Positions 36,299 through 45,120 of a DNA stretch of 61,997 nt are shown here, in pieces; positions within the stretch are counted from its first letter, which is position 1, and each line of letters opens with the position of its first letter. The stretch lies in contig MWEK01000025.1 of NCBI GenBank assembly GCA_002070955.1, forward strand, positions 1 through 61,997, in the 5' to 3' direction. Both the position numbers and the translations under genes were made by a program. The stretch comes from Planctomycetes bacterium ADurb.Bin069. GTDB taxonomy: Bacteria; Planctomycetota; UBA8108; UBA8890; UBA8898. The notes under the pieces were generated by a model. The model made no database searches and was not told the DNA's origin. It worked only from the letters and a program-made list of their open reading frames with translations.

Positions 36299-36890
36299 CT
36301 ACTCCCAACGGACCAACATCAGGTCGCCCCCCTCTGCGACTGCAACCAGCCCCCCCGTCTGTGCAGCATAGGAAGTCTGTGTATGCGTTCTTAAGGTGGG
36401 CGTAGATCGGCACCAAGCTCATCTCCTGCTCCTTCACCCACCAAGTTCAAAGAGATTCGTGCCTCCCCCCTCGCGCAAATACCCCATAATGATACCGAGT
36501 CTGGCGTCCTTCCCAAACTGCGGCCCCACAATCGGCACGGTCTCCCCCCCCAGCCCCCTCTTCACGTGCTGAGGCTAGCTAACGCCTCCGATACCGGACT
36601 CAAGTTCTTTTCATCACCCCAAAGGAAGAACTGAAGACCATCTTTCGCCACCATGACCACACGGCCGAAGTCATCAATAATGATCTTTTTTATCCCCTTG
36701 ATGCTGCTTCCTTCGCCTTCGCGGCAGTCAGTGAGCGCAATACGTTGTACGTCGACGAAGACATGACTCTCCGCGCATCCCTGCGGGTGAGCGGCCTGAG
36801 GCCCGAGAAAGCCGATGGTGACTCGAAACGCGCCTTCGCGACAGCGTGCGGCGCCAACACAAACTCCGCTCCGCCACCTACCGCCTACGG
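36299..36890 (-). pseudogene. degraded gene, perhaps a repeat/propeller-type protein
   Basis: Read on the minus strand, three adjacent frames give protein-like segments that fit end to end: a long segment containing FLGPQAAHPQGCAESHVFVD, IKKIIIDDFGRVVMVAKDG and LQFFLWGDEKN, stopping after ALASLST; then ETVPIVGPQFGKDARLGIIM; then SLVPIYAHLKNAYTDFLCC and finally LVAVAEGGDLMLVRWE and a TAG at 36299. Frame changes fall at G-runs, including a run of seven G, so the gene is decayed or badly sequenced. The GLVAVAEGGDL ending is like a beta-propeller blade. No family assigned. Confidence 0.45.
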
Positions 36891-37062
36891 TCTACGGCCT
36901 CAAGTGCGCAGCCTACAGCTTGTTCCGTTGCGCCATGACACATGACGACCCGCATAAGAAGAACTCTAACCCCACCTGGGCCGAGCGACCATTTGTTCTT
37001 GGGGACTGCGTCCGAGCCAGGCCGGGGGTTGAGCCAATCCCATGCGGCCGGCCCCGGGCCGT
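36891..37062. other. non-coding spacer before sugar ABC operon end
   Basis: No gene, hairpin with T-run or promoter was recognised in this stretch, which lies downstream of the minus-strand sugar-transport operon. Confidence 0.3.
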
Positions 37063-38100
37063 TCACAGTTGGCCCTTGCGCCGCTTGTTCAGCGTGTCGA
37101 TCAGCACCGCGGTCAAGAGAGCGCCGCCGATGACGACGTTGTTCCAGTACGGATTGACGCCGAGCAGCGTGAGGGCGTCGGCGATGATCGCCATGAGCAG
37201 CGATCCAAGGAATGCGCCCAGGATCGTCCCTGCGCCGCCGCTCAGACTGGCCCCGCCGATCACGACGGCGGTGATCACCTTGAGCTCCAATCCGACCCCC
37301 ATCGACACGGAGGTCGAACCGAAGCGGGCAAGCGTGATCACGCCGGCGACAGCGGCAAGCAGGCCGGTCAGCGCGAACATGAAGACTTTCATGCGGTTCA
37401 CGGGGATGCCGCACAGGAACGCCGCCTTCTCGTTGCCGCCGATGTAGTACGTCTGCCTGAAGAACTTCGACCGCCGCAGGAGGAGGTCGAAGATCACGAC
37501 GAGGATCAGCGCGGCGATGATCGGATACTGCACGGAAAAGCGCACGAAGCACAGATCGACAGTCAGGCTGCCTTGGCCGATGGCCGTGAAAGACTGGCCC
37601 AGGCCCGTGATCGTCTTGTCGCCGTTCAGGACGTACACGAGGCCGCGGGCGATTCCCATCGTCCCGAGCGTCGTGATGAACGGATTGATCCTGACATGGG
37701 CGACCACGAGGCCGTTGATGAGTCCGACGGCCGCTCCGACCCCAAGGCCGATCGGCACGCATACCGCGACGGGCGCTCCGGTCTTGAGCATCATCGCGGT
37801 GACGACGCCCGTCAGAGCCATCGTCGAGCCGACGGACAGGTCGAAGCCCCCCGAGACGAGCAGCATCGTCATGCCGATGGCCACGATGCTCTCTGCCGAC
37901 ATGCCCAGAAGAATGGCGTGCAAGTTCGGCCACGCGCAGAAGTCGCGCGACGTGCAGGTGAGCACGACCCCCACGACCACGATGATGACGGCGAGGAGGG
38001 CCTCGTGGGAATCGAGCACCGCCCGCACGACGCTTCGCTCCCTCGCCTTTCGATCGGCCTTGGAGCCCTCGGCCCTCGAGACTGCCGCGCTCGTCGCCAT
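37063..38100 (-). CDS. RbsC-like sugar ABC transporter permease
   Basis: A permease of about 345 residues of the ribose/galactose (CUT2) class, with about ten hydrophobic segments. It carries VSGGFDLSVGSTMALTG, the usual RbsC-type GGIDLSVGS block, and GGNEKAAFLCGIPVNRMKVFMF, the usual GGNxxAAxLSGI block with an EAA-type loop. I chose the ATG at 38100 (MATSAAVSRAEG) because GAGGGAG lies just before it; an ATG at 38121 overlaps the ATPase stop as TGATG. Last gene of the operon URO-D1, kinase, binding protein, ATPase, permease. It would import a monosaccharide, probably a pentose or deoxyhexose. Confidence 0.88.
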   Translation of the reverse strand: MATSAAVSRAEGSKADRKARERSVVRAVLDSHEALLAVIIVVVGVVLTCTSRDFCAWPNLHAILLGMSAESIVAIGMTMLLVSGGFDLSVGSTMALTGVVTAMMLKTGAPVAVCVPIGLGVGAAVGLINGLVVAHVRINPFITTLGTMGIARGLVYVLNGDKTITGLGQSFTAIGQGSLTVDLCFVRFSVQYPIIAALILVVIFDLLLRRSKFFRQTYYIGGNEKAAFLCGIPVNRMKVFMFALTGLLAAVAGVITLARFGSTSVSMGVGLELKVITAVVIGGASLSGGAGTILGAFLGSLLMAIIADALTLLGVNPYWNNVVIGGALLTAVLIDTLNKRRKGQL

Positions 38101-38120
38101 CGCTCGATCTCCCTCGCCCA

Positions 38121-39647
38121 TCACGCCGCGGCCTCGGGGGCCACGCCCGCGGCACACGCGATGATCTTCTCTTCCGTCGCATCGCCTCGCGCGAACTCGC
38201 CCGCGATCCTCCCCTCGCGCATGACCAGGATCCGATCGCACATGCCGAGGACCTCCGTGAGATCGGACGAGATGAGGACGATGCCGATTCCGCGCGCGGC
38301 CGACTGGCGCAGCAACTGGTAGATCTCGCTCTTCGCCCCGATGTCGACGCCGCGCGTGGGCTCGTCGACGATCAGGACGAGCGGCTGCGTGCCGATCCAC
38401 ATCGTGAGCAGCACTTTCTGCTGGTTGCCGCCCGAGAGATTCCGCACCTGCTGGCGGACGCTCGGCGTGGCGATGTCGAAGAGCGCGCACATGGTCTCGG
38501 CGTGGGTCGAAATCACCTTCTCCTGCAACATGCCGAGCGCGTTCCGGAAGCAGTCGAGGCTCGCGGCCACGCAGTTCTCCCGCAGCGTCATCTTCAGAAA
38601 GAGGCCCTGCTCCTTGCGGTCCTCGGTCATGTACGCGATGCGATGCCGGATCGCCTCGGCGGGGCTCCGCACGCGCACCGCTTTCCCCCGCACCACGAGG
38701 CGGCCCGAGTCGAGCGGATCCGCGCCGAAGATCGCCCGGCCCGTCTCGGTCCGTCCGGCGCCCACGAGCCCGGCAAGGCCGAGGATCTCACCCGCGCGCA
38801 CGGAGAAGCTCGCGCCGCGCACCTTCTTTCCCTTGTGGACATCCTCGACGCGCAGCACCTCCTCGCCGATCTCCGTCGTGCGGGCGCCGTAGATGTCGCG
38901 CACTTCCCGGCCCACCATCAGGCTGGCCAGCTTCGCCTCGTCGCTGTCGCACGCGCGCAGCGTGTCGACGCGGCGGCCGTCGCGCAGCACCGTCACCCGG
39001 TCGGCGAGACGGAAGATCTCGGAGAGATGGTGCGACACGTAGATCACCGAGCAGCCCGAGACGCGCAGCGTTCGGATCTTCTCGAAAAGCAGCTCGGTCT
39101 CGGCAGCGCCGAGCGATGCAGTGGGCTCATCGAGGACGAGCACCCGCGGGCCGCGCGCCAGGGCTTTCAGAATCTCCACCATCTGCTGCATCGCGACCGA
39201 GAGCCTCTTCGCCGGCAGACGCGGGTCGATCTCCAGGCCGAACGAACGCAGGGCGTCCTCGGTCCGCCCATAGAGGGCGCGGCGATCGACAATGCCAAGA
39301 CCCAAGGTCGGCTGGCGGTTGAAAAACACGTTCTCGGCGACGGAGAGGTTGGGGGCGAGCGTAAGCTCCTGGAAGACGATGCTGATTCCCAGATCGGCGG
39401 CATGGCGCGGACTTTCGAATCGCGCCGGTGCGCCGTCGAGCGCGATGCGACCGGCGTCCGGTTGAAGGATGCCGCCGAGAACGTGGATGAGCGTGCTCTT
39501 GCCGGCGCCGTTCTCGCCCACGAGCGCGTGGATCTCGCCGCGGGCCAACGAGAAGTCAACCCCGTCCAAGGCCAAGACGCCGGGAAAGCGCTTCACGATC
39601 CCCTCGACCCCGAGGATCGGGCCCGGCACTTGTTCCCGGTCTTCCAT
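38121..39647 (-). CDS. RbsA-like sugar ABC transporter ATPase (two domains)
   Basis: A 508-residue ATPase of the CUT2 class with two fused nucleotide-binding domains. The first has GENGAGKST, the signature-like LSVAMQQMVEI and VLDEPTASLG. The second has the degenerate P-loop GLVGAGRTETG typical of RbsA and MglA, the signature LSGGNQQKV and LIVDEPTRGVD. Only the first P-loop is intact, as is normal here. It lies 19 bases downstream of the binding-protein gene and 1 base or 21 bases before the permease start. It energises uptake of the sugar delivered by the periplasmic protein. Confidence 0.9.
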   Translation of the reverse strand: MEDREQVPGPILGVEGIVKRFPGVLALDGVDFSLARGEIHALVGENGAGKSTLIHVLGGILQPDAGRIALDGAPARFESPRHAADLGISIVFQELTLAPNLSVAENVFFNRQPTLGLGIVDRRALYGRTEDALRSFGLEIDPRLPAKRLSVAMQQMVEILKALARGPRVLVLDEPTASLGAAETELLFEKIRTLRVSGCSVIYVSHHLSEIFRLADRVTVLRDGRRVDTLRACDSDEAKLASLMVGREVRDIYGARTTEIGEEVLRVEDVHKGKKVRGASFSVRAGEILGLAGLVGAGRTETGRAIFGADPLDSGRLVVRGKAVRVRSPAEAIRHRIAYMTEDRKEQGLFLKMTLRENCVAASLDCFRNALGMLQEKVISTHAETMCALFDIATPSVRQQVRNLSGGNQQKVLLTMWIGTQPLVLIVDEPTRGVDIGAKSEIYQLLRQSAARGIGIVLISSDLTEVLGMCDRILVMREGRIAGEFARGDATEEKIIACAAGVAPEAAA

Positions 39648-39666
39648 GCCTCTCTCCGCCCGCGGC

Positions 39667-40671
39667 TCACCGCATGAAGAGCTCGCAGTTCCGCCGGTCG
39701 ACCACGACGACGCTCGTGTCGATCAGGATCGGGGCGCCCGAGACGCCCGCTTTCTTGTTGTCTTTGCTGATGGGAATGGGCACGTTGTTGAGGTTGTAGA
39801 GGATCTGGAGCCCGTAGAGCGGCATGAGCGCCGTCTGCTGGACGAGCGTCGCCTCGATCAGGCCGTCCTTGATCCCCTGGAGGACATCATTCGATCGGTC
39901 CATAGCGACGATCTTGATCTTGCCGACCTTCCCCGCCTCCCTGGTCGCGGTCGCGGCCCCTACTCCTCCGATCGCCTCGACCGACACGATGCCCGAGAGG
40001 TCGGGGTACTTCTGGAGCAACGCGACGCACGCCTGCGTAATCGTGATCGTGTCGCCCCGCGTGTCGAGCACTTGGACGATCTCGATCTGCGGGTACGCCG
40101 CGACCGCATCTCTGACCCCCCGCACGCGGTCTTGAAGATTGGGCGCCCCCGGCATCGTCGTCACGGCGATTTTGCCCTTTCCGCCGAGACACGTGGCCAT
40201 CAGTTTCCCCGATTCGATCCCCGCCTGGTAGTTGCCCGTGCCCACGAACGCCAGCCTCTTGGAGGCCGGAAGGTCGGCGTCGACGGTCACGACCGGAATG
40301 CCCGCGTCCACCGCCTTGTTGATAATGGGCTCGAGCAGGGGCTCGAAGCCGGCCACGAGCAACCCCTGCGGCCGCCTGGCAATCGCCTGCTCGAGCGCGG
40401 TCGCCATCGCCTCGAGGTCGTAGTCCGCCGGACCGAGATATTCGGTCCGCACGCCGAGCGCCTCGCCCGCGAGCTTGAGGCCGAGCTTGTGCTCGGCCCA
40501 ATACTCGCTGCCGCCCACCGCACTCACCTCGATGTACAACTGGTCGGGGTGCGCGGGACGTCCAGTAGTTTGCGCGGCGCCCGGATTCACGGTTCCGCCT
40601 GCCGGCGCTCCGCGCTCACACCCGCAGATGGCGAGGATGATGACCATGGAAAAGAACGCTGTGCGCATCAT
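39667..40671 (-). CDS. RbsB-like periplasmic sugar-binding lipoprotein
   Basis: A 334-residue solute-binding protein of the periplasmic ribose-binding class. The start MMRTAFFSMV is chosen because GGAGTGA precedes it and because the kinase stop is only 4 bases away; an upstream ATG at 40689 overlaps the kinase. The signal ends at a lipobox-like AICGC, so it is probably a lipoprotein. The type I periplasmic fold is seen in ALEQAIARRPQGLLVAGFEP, INKAVDAGIPVVTVDADLP, FVGTGNYQAG and GIVSVEAIGGVGAATA. Ligand unknown; the context suggests a pentose from arabinofuranosides. Confidence 0.87.
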   Translation of the reverse strand: MMRTAFFSMVIILAICGCERGAPAGGTVNPGAAQTTGRPAHPDQLYIEVSAVGGSEYWAEHKLGLKLAGEALGVRTEYLGPADYDLEAMATALEQAIARRPQGLLVAGFEPLLEPIINKAVDAGIPVVTVDADLPASKRLAFVGTGNYQAGIESGKLMATCLGGKGKIAVTTMPGAPNLQDRVRGVRDAVAAYPQIEIVQVLDTRGDTITITQACVALLQKYPDLSGIVSVEAIGGVGAATATREAGKVGKIKIVAMDRSNDVLQGIKDGLIEATLVQQTALMPLYGLQILYNLNNVPIPISKDNKKAGVSGAPILIDTSVVVVDRRNCELFMR

Positions 40672-40675
40672 GTTC

Positions 40676-41626
40676 TCACTCCGAACCATGCGGTTGCGGC
40701 CTGCGGGCGGCGTCGACGAGCGCCAGCACCGCGTCGAGCGATGTCACGGCCCTGTGGCTCACTGCCGTCGTCGCCAGAGCGCCCGCGCCGTTCGCCACTT
40801 CCACGGCACGCTCGATCGGCCAGTCGCGCTCGACAGCGTACAGGAACCCCGCAGCGAACGCATCGCCGGCGCAGGTCGTGTCCGACACGGCGACATTATA
40901 TGTGGGAAAGAGGGCTGCCGTCTGCCCCGCCGCCACGACCGCGCCGTCGGCTCCGCACTTGACGAGCGCGATGCGAGGCCCCCGCGCGACGAACGCTCGA
41001 GCGATCGCGATCGGATCATCGAGGCCGGTGATCGCACGCCCTTCCTCCCGGTTCGTCATCACGACGTCGAGCCACGCCAGCGCGGGCGAAAGCCTTCGCG
41101 CCCAACTCCCCGTCGGATCCCAATCCGTGTCGAGCGACAGAAGACGACCCGGCGCCCGCGCTGCTTGGAGAAAGCGCGACAGGTCAAGCGAATGGAGCTT
41201 CATTGCCCCGCCGATATGCACGCACGCGACGTCCGGCTGCAGGGCGCCGAGCGCCATCTCGCAGTCGAGCGCCTCCGCGCCTCCGCTCCGGTACAGAAAC
41301 GAGCGCTCGCCCTCGCGGTCGACAACGACCACCACGGCCGACGTGGGGATCGATGCGTGCCGGATGACGGCCGACACATCGACACCCGCGCGCGCGACCT
41401 CGCTCACGACTACCTCGCCGAGCACGTCGCGGCCGACGACGCCCGCCGCCCGCGTATCCGCGCCGAGCTTCGCAAGCACGCAGGCGGTGTTCGCGGCGCA
41501 TCCGCCCGCCACGAGGTCGAACTCGCGGACGACATCCGCAGTGCCTTTGACCGGCAGGCGATCCACCGGTCGAACGACGACATCCGCCACGAGCTGCCCG
41601 ACGCACAGAACCGCCCCCATGCTCAT
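40676..41626 (-). CDS. PfkB-family carbohydrate kinase
   Basis: A 316-residue ribokinase-like sugar kinase. The N-terminal GG motif is in DLVAGGCAANTACVLAKLG (G41-G42). The C-terminal signature is DTTCAGDAFAAGFLYAVE, with the catalytic Asp (D255). GGAMKLHSLDL and LVKCGADGAV are usual in the family. The start overlaps the stop of URO-D1 by 4 bases (ATGA). In its operon it sits with a CUT2 transporter, so it probably phosphorylates the imported sugar or its ketose. No AraB- or FucK-type (FGGY) kinase is in the window, which makes this the best candidate for the phosphorylation step. Confidence 0.86.
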   Translation of the reverse strand: MSMGAVLCVGQLVADVVVRPVDRLPVKGTADVVREFDLVAGGCAANTACVLAKLGADTRAAGVVGRDVLGEVVVSEVARAGVDVSAVIRHASIPTSAVVVVVDREGERSFLYRSGGAEALDCEMALGALQPDVACVHIGGAMKLHSLDLSRFLQAARAPGRLLSLDTDWDPTGSWARRLSPALAWLDVVMTNREEGRAITGLDDPIAIARAFVARGPRIALVKCGADGAVVAAGQTAALFPTYNVAVSDTTCAGDAFAAGFLYAVERDWPIERAVEVANGAGALATTAVSHRAVTSLDAVLALVDAARRPQPHGSE

Positions 41627-42675
41627 GCTCTCCCTCCGCGAAGCTCCGGCTCGTACATGGCCGTGATGTTCTCCACGGGCGCATCCTGCTGGATCTCGTG
41701 CGTCGGGGCGATAATATACCCGCCGCCCGCGGACATCGTCCGCACGCGTTCCAAGACCTCGGCCTGCACCTGAGCGGGCGTGCCAAGCGGCAGCGTCTGT
41801 TGAATGTCGATGCCGCCGTGGAAGCTAATCCGATCGCCGAACTCGCGCTTGAGCCGCGCGGGGTCCATGCCCTTGGCCCGCACTTGAATCGGATCGAGGA
41901 CATCGACCCCGAGCGCGATGAATTCGGGAATGAGCCGCGACACGGAACCGCAACTATGCAGCATGAACTTCAGGCCCGCGCCATGGCAGATCTCGATGAG
42001 CCGCCGCAGGTACGGCGCGGCGAACTCGCGCCACATGGGGATCGGCATGAGAAGACCCTGTTGGCTTCCGTAGTCGCTCCACTCGCAGTAGAGCTGGAAG
42101 CCGCCGCTCGTGGCCTCCAGGGCACGCGTCAGATCCTCGCAGTAGAACGCGGTGAACTTCTCGAGGAGAAAATGGGCGAGCTCCGGGCGCTCGACCATAT
42201 CGAGCATTAGGTTCTCCATGCCGCGGAGAATGCACGGACGCGTGAAGAGGTCCGAGCCCTCAAACAGGATGGCACGCTCCGGATAGCGGCGGCATTGCTC
42301 CCGCAGGACCGAATAGTCGAAAATGTCCGGCGACGGCCACGCGTAGCGTTCGAAATCGGCGATCGTCTGCGCCTCTCCGAGCGCGCTCGGCACGAACATC
42401 GTGCCGACCCCCTTCGCCGTCCGGACCTCCCGCGAGCGAATGCCCCAGTAGTCCTCGGTGACGCCGCCCGGGAGCTTCTTCGATGGCGGTCCGACGTAGG
42501 CCGGTTCGATGCGCCGGATGTCCGTCTCGAGCCGGTCCTGGAGCGCATCGAGCCCCTCGACGCCGAGGTGCGCGCACATCCACGCATTCACCAGAGCGCC
42601 TGCCTTGTAGTCGGCGGGAACGCGGTCCGGCGAGCGTCTCTCAATGGCGGCGAGAACACGTTCGCGCGAGTCCAT
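41623..42675 (-). CDS. URO-D-family protein 1 (uroporphyrinogen-decarboxylase-like)
   Basis: A 350-residue member of the URO-D/methyltransferase superfamily. It opens with DSRERVLAAIERRSPDRVPADY, the usual lead of the group. It has FMLHSCGSVSRLIPEFIALGVDVLDPIQ, where HSC is the possible zinc- or substrate-binding site seen in MtaA/CmuA-like methyltransferases, and ends with GGIDIQQTLPLGTPAQVQAEVLERV. It is not a true HemE: the heme-pathway Arg motif RQAGRYLPEY is absent. It is first in the transporter-kinase operon, after a promoter with a palindromic operator. Function unknown. A role in metabolism of the imported, perhaps methylated, sugar is only suggested by position. Confidence 0.78.
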   Translation of the reverse strand: MDSRERVLAAIERRSPDRVPADYKAGALVNAWMCAHLGVEGLDALQDRLETDIRRIEPAYVGPPSKKLPGGVTEDYWGIRSREVRTAKGVGTMFVPSALGEAQTIADFERYAWPSPDIFDYSVLREQCRRYPERAILFEGSDLFTRPCILRGMENLMLDMVERPELAHFLLEKFTAFYCEDLTRALEATSGGFQLYCEWSDYGSQQGLLMPIPMWREFAAPYLRRLIEICHGAGLKFMLHSCGSVSRLIPEFIALGVDVLDPIQVRAKGMDPARLKREFGDRISFHGGIDIQQTLPLGTPAQVQAEVLERVRTMSAGGGYIIAPTHEIQQDAPVENITAMYEPELRGGRA

Positions 42676-42709
42676 GCCTGTCCTCGGAAAACGAGCGCCT
42701 GCACGCGAT

Positions 42710-42727
42710 TATGCAACCGGTTGCATA
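42710..42727. promoter_or_regulatory. LacI1 operator O1 (perfect 18-bp palindrome)
   Basis: TATGCAACCGGTTGCATA, a perfect palindrome of LacI-family type with the CAACCGGTTG core. It lies about 12-29 bases past the -10 of the URO-D1 operon, so repressor bound here would block elongation or initiation. Confidence 0.8.
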
Positions 42728-42738
42728 TAGCAAGATCG

Positions 42739-42767
42739 AGCATACCAGAATGCCCAACGAGATTCAA
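42739..42767 (-). promoter_or_regulatory. promoter of URO-D1/transporter operon
   Basis: On the minus strand TTGAAT (42767-42762), a 17-base spacer and TATGCT (42744-42739). Operator O1 lies just downstream, before the ATG at 42675. Confidence 0.55.
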
Positions 42768-42805
42768 GCGCGGATAACGATCTTGCGGTATATACCTCGA
42801 TCTCC

Positions 42806-42835
42806 TTGATTCAATCACGACTTCGAGGTTATAAT
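42806..42835 (+). promoter_or_regulatory. promoter of lacI1-URO-D2
   Basis: TTGATT (42806-42811), an 18-base spacer and perfect TATAAT (42830-42835). The -10 overlaps operator O2. The GTG start of the regulator is about 100 bases further on. Confidence 0.6.
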
Positions 42836-42849
42836 ACAACCGGTTGCAT
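42834..42849. promoter_or_regulatory. LacI1 operator O2
   Basis: ATACAACCGGTTGCAT shares the CAACCGGTTG core of O1 and differs from a perfect palindrome at one pair. It overlaps the -10 of the lacI1 promoter, which predicts autorepression. Confidence 0.75.
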
Positions 42850-42937
42850 AAGTCTGTTCTCGTCCCCTTTCGAGACCCGCCGCGATGCGCGCCCGGCTGC
42901 CCCGCGCGTCGCGCCGGAAACGGAGACCGGAAGAGCC

Positions 42938-44008
42938 GTGAGACCCCGCAAGCCGACGCTCGATGACGTCGCCCGCCTCGCTCGCGTGAGCAAGTCCGCG
43001 GCGTCGCGCATTCTCAGGACCCGCCCCGGGGAACGGTCGCCGTACGACCCGAACACGCGCGAGCGAGTGCGGCGCGCTTCTCAGACTCTCGGCTATGTCC
43101 CGAGCCGCCTCGCCCAAGGCCTGACCCACGCGCGCACGGGAATCATCGGACTCACGATTCCCTCGATCGAGGACAGCTTCTTCCCCGCCGTGACCGCAGT
43201 CATCGAGAACCGCCTCGCCGAGCGCGGCTTCAACCTGATCCTCGCCGACACGGGCGGCCGCACTGAGATCGAACGGAAGAAGGTCGAAGACATGCTCGCC
43301 TGGCGGGTCGACGGTCTGATTGCGGCGCCCTGCCAGGAGTCGTCCGATCCGGCGTTCTTCTGGGAGCTGTGGCTCAAGAAGATCCCCTTCGTGCTCATCG
43401 ATCGCACGTTCCCGGGAACGCCCTTCGCGAGCGTCACGACCGACGACCGCCCCGGAGCCGCCGCCGTCATCGATCACATGATCGCGCGCGGCTGCCGGAG
43501 AATCGCACGCGCGGGCGGTCCTCTGTCGGTTGACACCAATCGCCTGCGGGAGGAAGGCTTTCGCGAATCGCTCGCGCGCCACGGCCTCGCCTTCGATCCG
43601 CTGCTGGCGCTCGATGTGCCGCAGACGGCATCGTTCGACGGCGGGCGCCAGGCGGCGGCGAAACTCTTCGCGCTCGACGAGCCGCCCGACGGCATCTTCT
43701 GCTTCAGCGACCGCATCGCGGCGGGCGTGATCGAGGAGTGCTTAACGCGGGGCGTGCGCATCCCCGAGGATGTGGCGGTCGCGGGCTACGCGGATCTGGA
43801 CTACTCGGGGCTGCTGCGCGTCCCCTTGACCACCGTGCGACAATCGAAGAGGCTCCTGGGTACGACGGCGGCGGACATGCTCTTGAAGCTCCTGGAGGAG
43901 GGCCCCGCGGCGGGAAGCCGCACGGTGCTCCCGGTCGAATTGATCCTCCGGGAATCCACGGCGGGAAAGAAACCGGCGGCGGAACCTGGCACAAGAGGAA
44001 GATCATGA
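42938..44008 (+). CDS. LacI-family transcriptional regulator 1
   Basis: A 356-residue LacI/PurR-type repressor. I chose the GTG at 42938 (MRPRKPTLDDVARLARVSKS) because GGAAG precedes it and the HTH then begins at residue 6, as usual. The HTH is DDVARLARVSKSAASRIL with hinge LGYVPSRLAQGL. An extended loop (RTRPGERSPYDPN) replaces the usual short one. A periplasmic-binding-type sensor domain follows. It is clearly paralogous to regulator 2 (shared SIEDSFFPAVTA, FFWELWLKKIPFVLIDRTF, RVPLTTVRQ). Its likely operators are the three CAACCGGTTG palindromes nearby. The stop overlaps the ATG of URO-D2 (ATGA). Confidence 0.87.
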   Translation: MRPRKPTLDDVARLARVSKSAASRILRTRPGERSPYDPNTRERVRRASQTLGYVPSRLAQGLTHARTGIIGLTIPSIEDSFFPAVTAVIENRLAERGFNLILADTGGRTEIERKKVEDMLAWRVDGLIAAPCQESSDPAFFWELWLKKIPFVLIDRTFPGTPFASVTTDDRPGAAAVIDHMIARGCRRIARAGGPLSVDTNRLREEGFRESLARHGLAFDPLLALDVPQTASFDGGRQAAAKLFALDEPPDGIFCFSDRIAAGVIEECLTRGVRIPEDVAVAGYADLDYSGLLRVPLTTVRQSKRLLGTTAADMLLKLLEEGPAAGSRTVLPVELILRESTAGKKPAAEPGTRGRS

Positions 44009-45099
44009 TGACCCACCGCGATCGCGTGCTTATGGCCCTCGCCGGCGAGAAGACAGACCGGCTGCCCATGCAGATGGCCTTCACTCCCGAGTTCGCCCGA
44101 AGGCTTCGAGCGGTCCTCCAGCTCGAGGGCGCCGTCTCGGGCAATCCGCACAGCGCCGACGCCGCCTACGACCTCGAGGTGGCGATCGGCGTCGACATTC
44201 TGCGGGCCTCGGTCGGTTGGGTGAACTCGTACTACAAGGGCGATCAGCCGTACACCGACGAATGGGGCGTCACGTTCGTCCCGGCGCACTACCAGACGCG
44301 CTTCGGAAGCGGCTTCTACACGGAGCCGGTCGGCCATCCGCTCGCCGATGCCGCCGTCCTCGACACCTACCGCGTCCCCGACCCGGAGAGGCCCGAGCTC
44401 TACGAAGGCGTCGAACGGCTCGTGCGCGAACACAAGGCCGAACATGCCATCATGGGCGAGGCGGTCACCACGATCTTCGAGACCGCCGGCGCGCTGCGCG
44501 GACTTTCGCAGCTCATGATGGACTTCATCGAGGATCCGGACCTGGCGGACCGCATTCTCGAGATTCCGTACCGCTACCACTTGGCGACGGCGAGGCGCAT
44601 GGTCACGCTCGGCGTCGACATGATCTGGCTCGGCGATGACGTCGGCACACAGCGAGGAATGATGATCTCGCCCCAGCACTGGCGGCGATTCCTCAAGGGG
44701 CGCATGGCGCACTGCATCTCCGAGCTCAAAGCGATCAATCCCGCCCTGAAGATCGCTTACCATTCCGATGGCGACATCCGGCCGATCATTCCTGAGCTCA
44801 TCGAGATCGGCATCGACATCTTGAATCCCATCCAGCCGGCCTGTATGGATCCCGCCGAGATCAAGCGCCTCTACGGGCAGAGGATCGCCTTGTGGGGCAC
44901 GCTCGATGTCCAGAAGACGATTCCCTTCGGAACGCCGGAAGAGGTGCGGCGCGAGGTGCTCCTCAGGATCGAGACCGTGGGCAGGGGCGGCCGCTTCATC
45001 ATCGGCCCCACCCACCATGTCCAGCTCGACACGCCCATGGAGAACCTGTGGGCGCTGGTCCACGCCATCCGCGGCGAGCCGCACAGCACGCAGCCGTAG
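44005..45099 (+). CDS. URO-D-family protein 2
   Basis: A 364-residue URO-D/methyltransferase-superfamily protein, distantly related to URO-D1. It starts MMTHRDRVLMALAGEKTDRLPMQ after AGAGGAAG and overlaps lacI1. The barrel segment reads KIAYHSDGDIRPIIPELIEIGIDILNPIQ, so HSD stands where URO-D1 has HSC, and the C-terminal part has LWGTLDVQKTIPFGTPEEVRREVLLRI and IIGPTHHVQLDTP. The different third residue of this motif suggests that the two paralogues are not interchangeable. Co-translated with the regulator, it would be controlled by the same sugar signal. Substrate unknown. Confidence 0.78.
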   Translation: MMTHRDRVLMALAGEKTDRLPMQMAFTPEFARRLRAVLQLEGAVSGNPHSADAAYDLEVAIGVDILRASVGWVNSYYKGDQPYTDEWGVTFVPAHYQTRFGSGFYTEPVGHPLADAAVLDTYRVPDPERPELYEGVERLVREHKAEHAIMGEAVTTIFETAGALRGLSQLMMDFIEDPDLADRILEIPYRYHLATARRMVTLGVDMIWLGDDVGTQRGMMISPQHWRRFLKGRMAHCISELKAINPALKIAYHSDGDIRPIIPELIEIGIDILNPIQPACMDPAEIKRLYGQRIALWGTLDVQKTIPFGTPEEVRREVLLRIETVGRGGRFIIGPTHHVQLDTPMENLWALVHAIRGEPHSTQP

Positions 45100-45120
45100 C
45101 CAGCGGCTTCGGACCGCGTC

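Noticed and set aside
36142..36437. Several short frames of 60-90 codons on both strands
   Set aside because: No ribosome site or domain. The minus-strand signal is better explained by one frameshifted pseudogene.
41623..45099. Annotating either URO-D-like gene as hemE
   Set aside because: The heme-pathway signature RQAGRYLPEY is absent, and the genes sit in a sugar operon.
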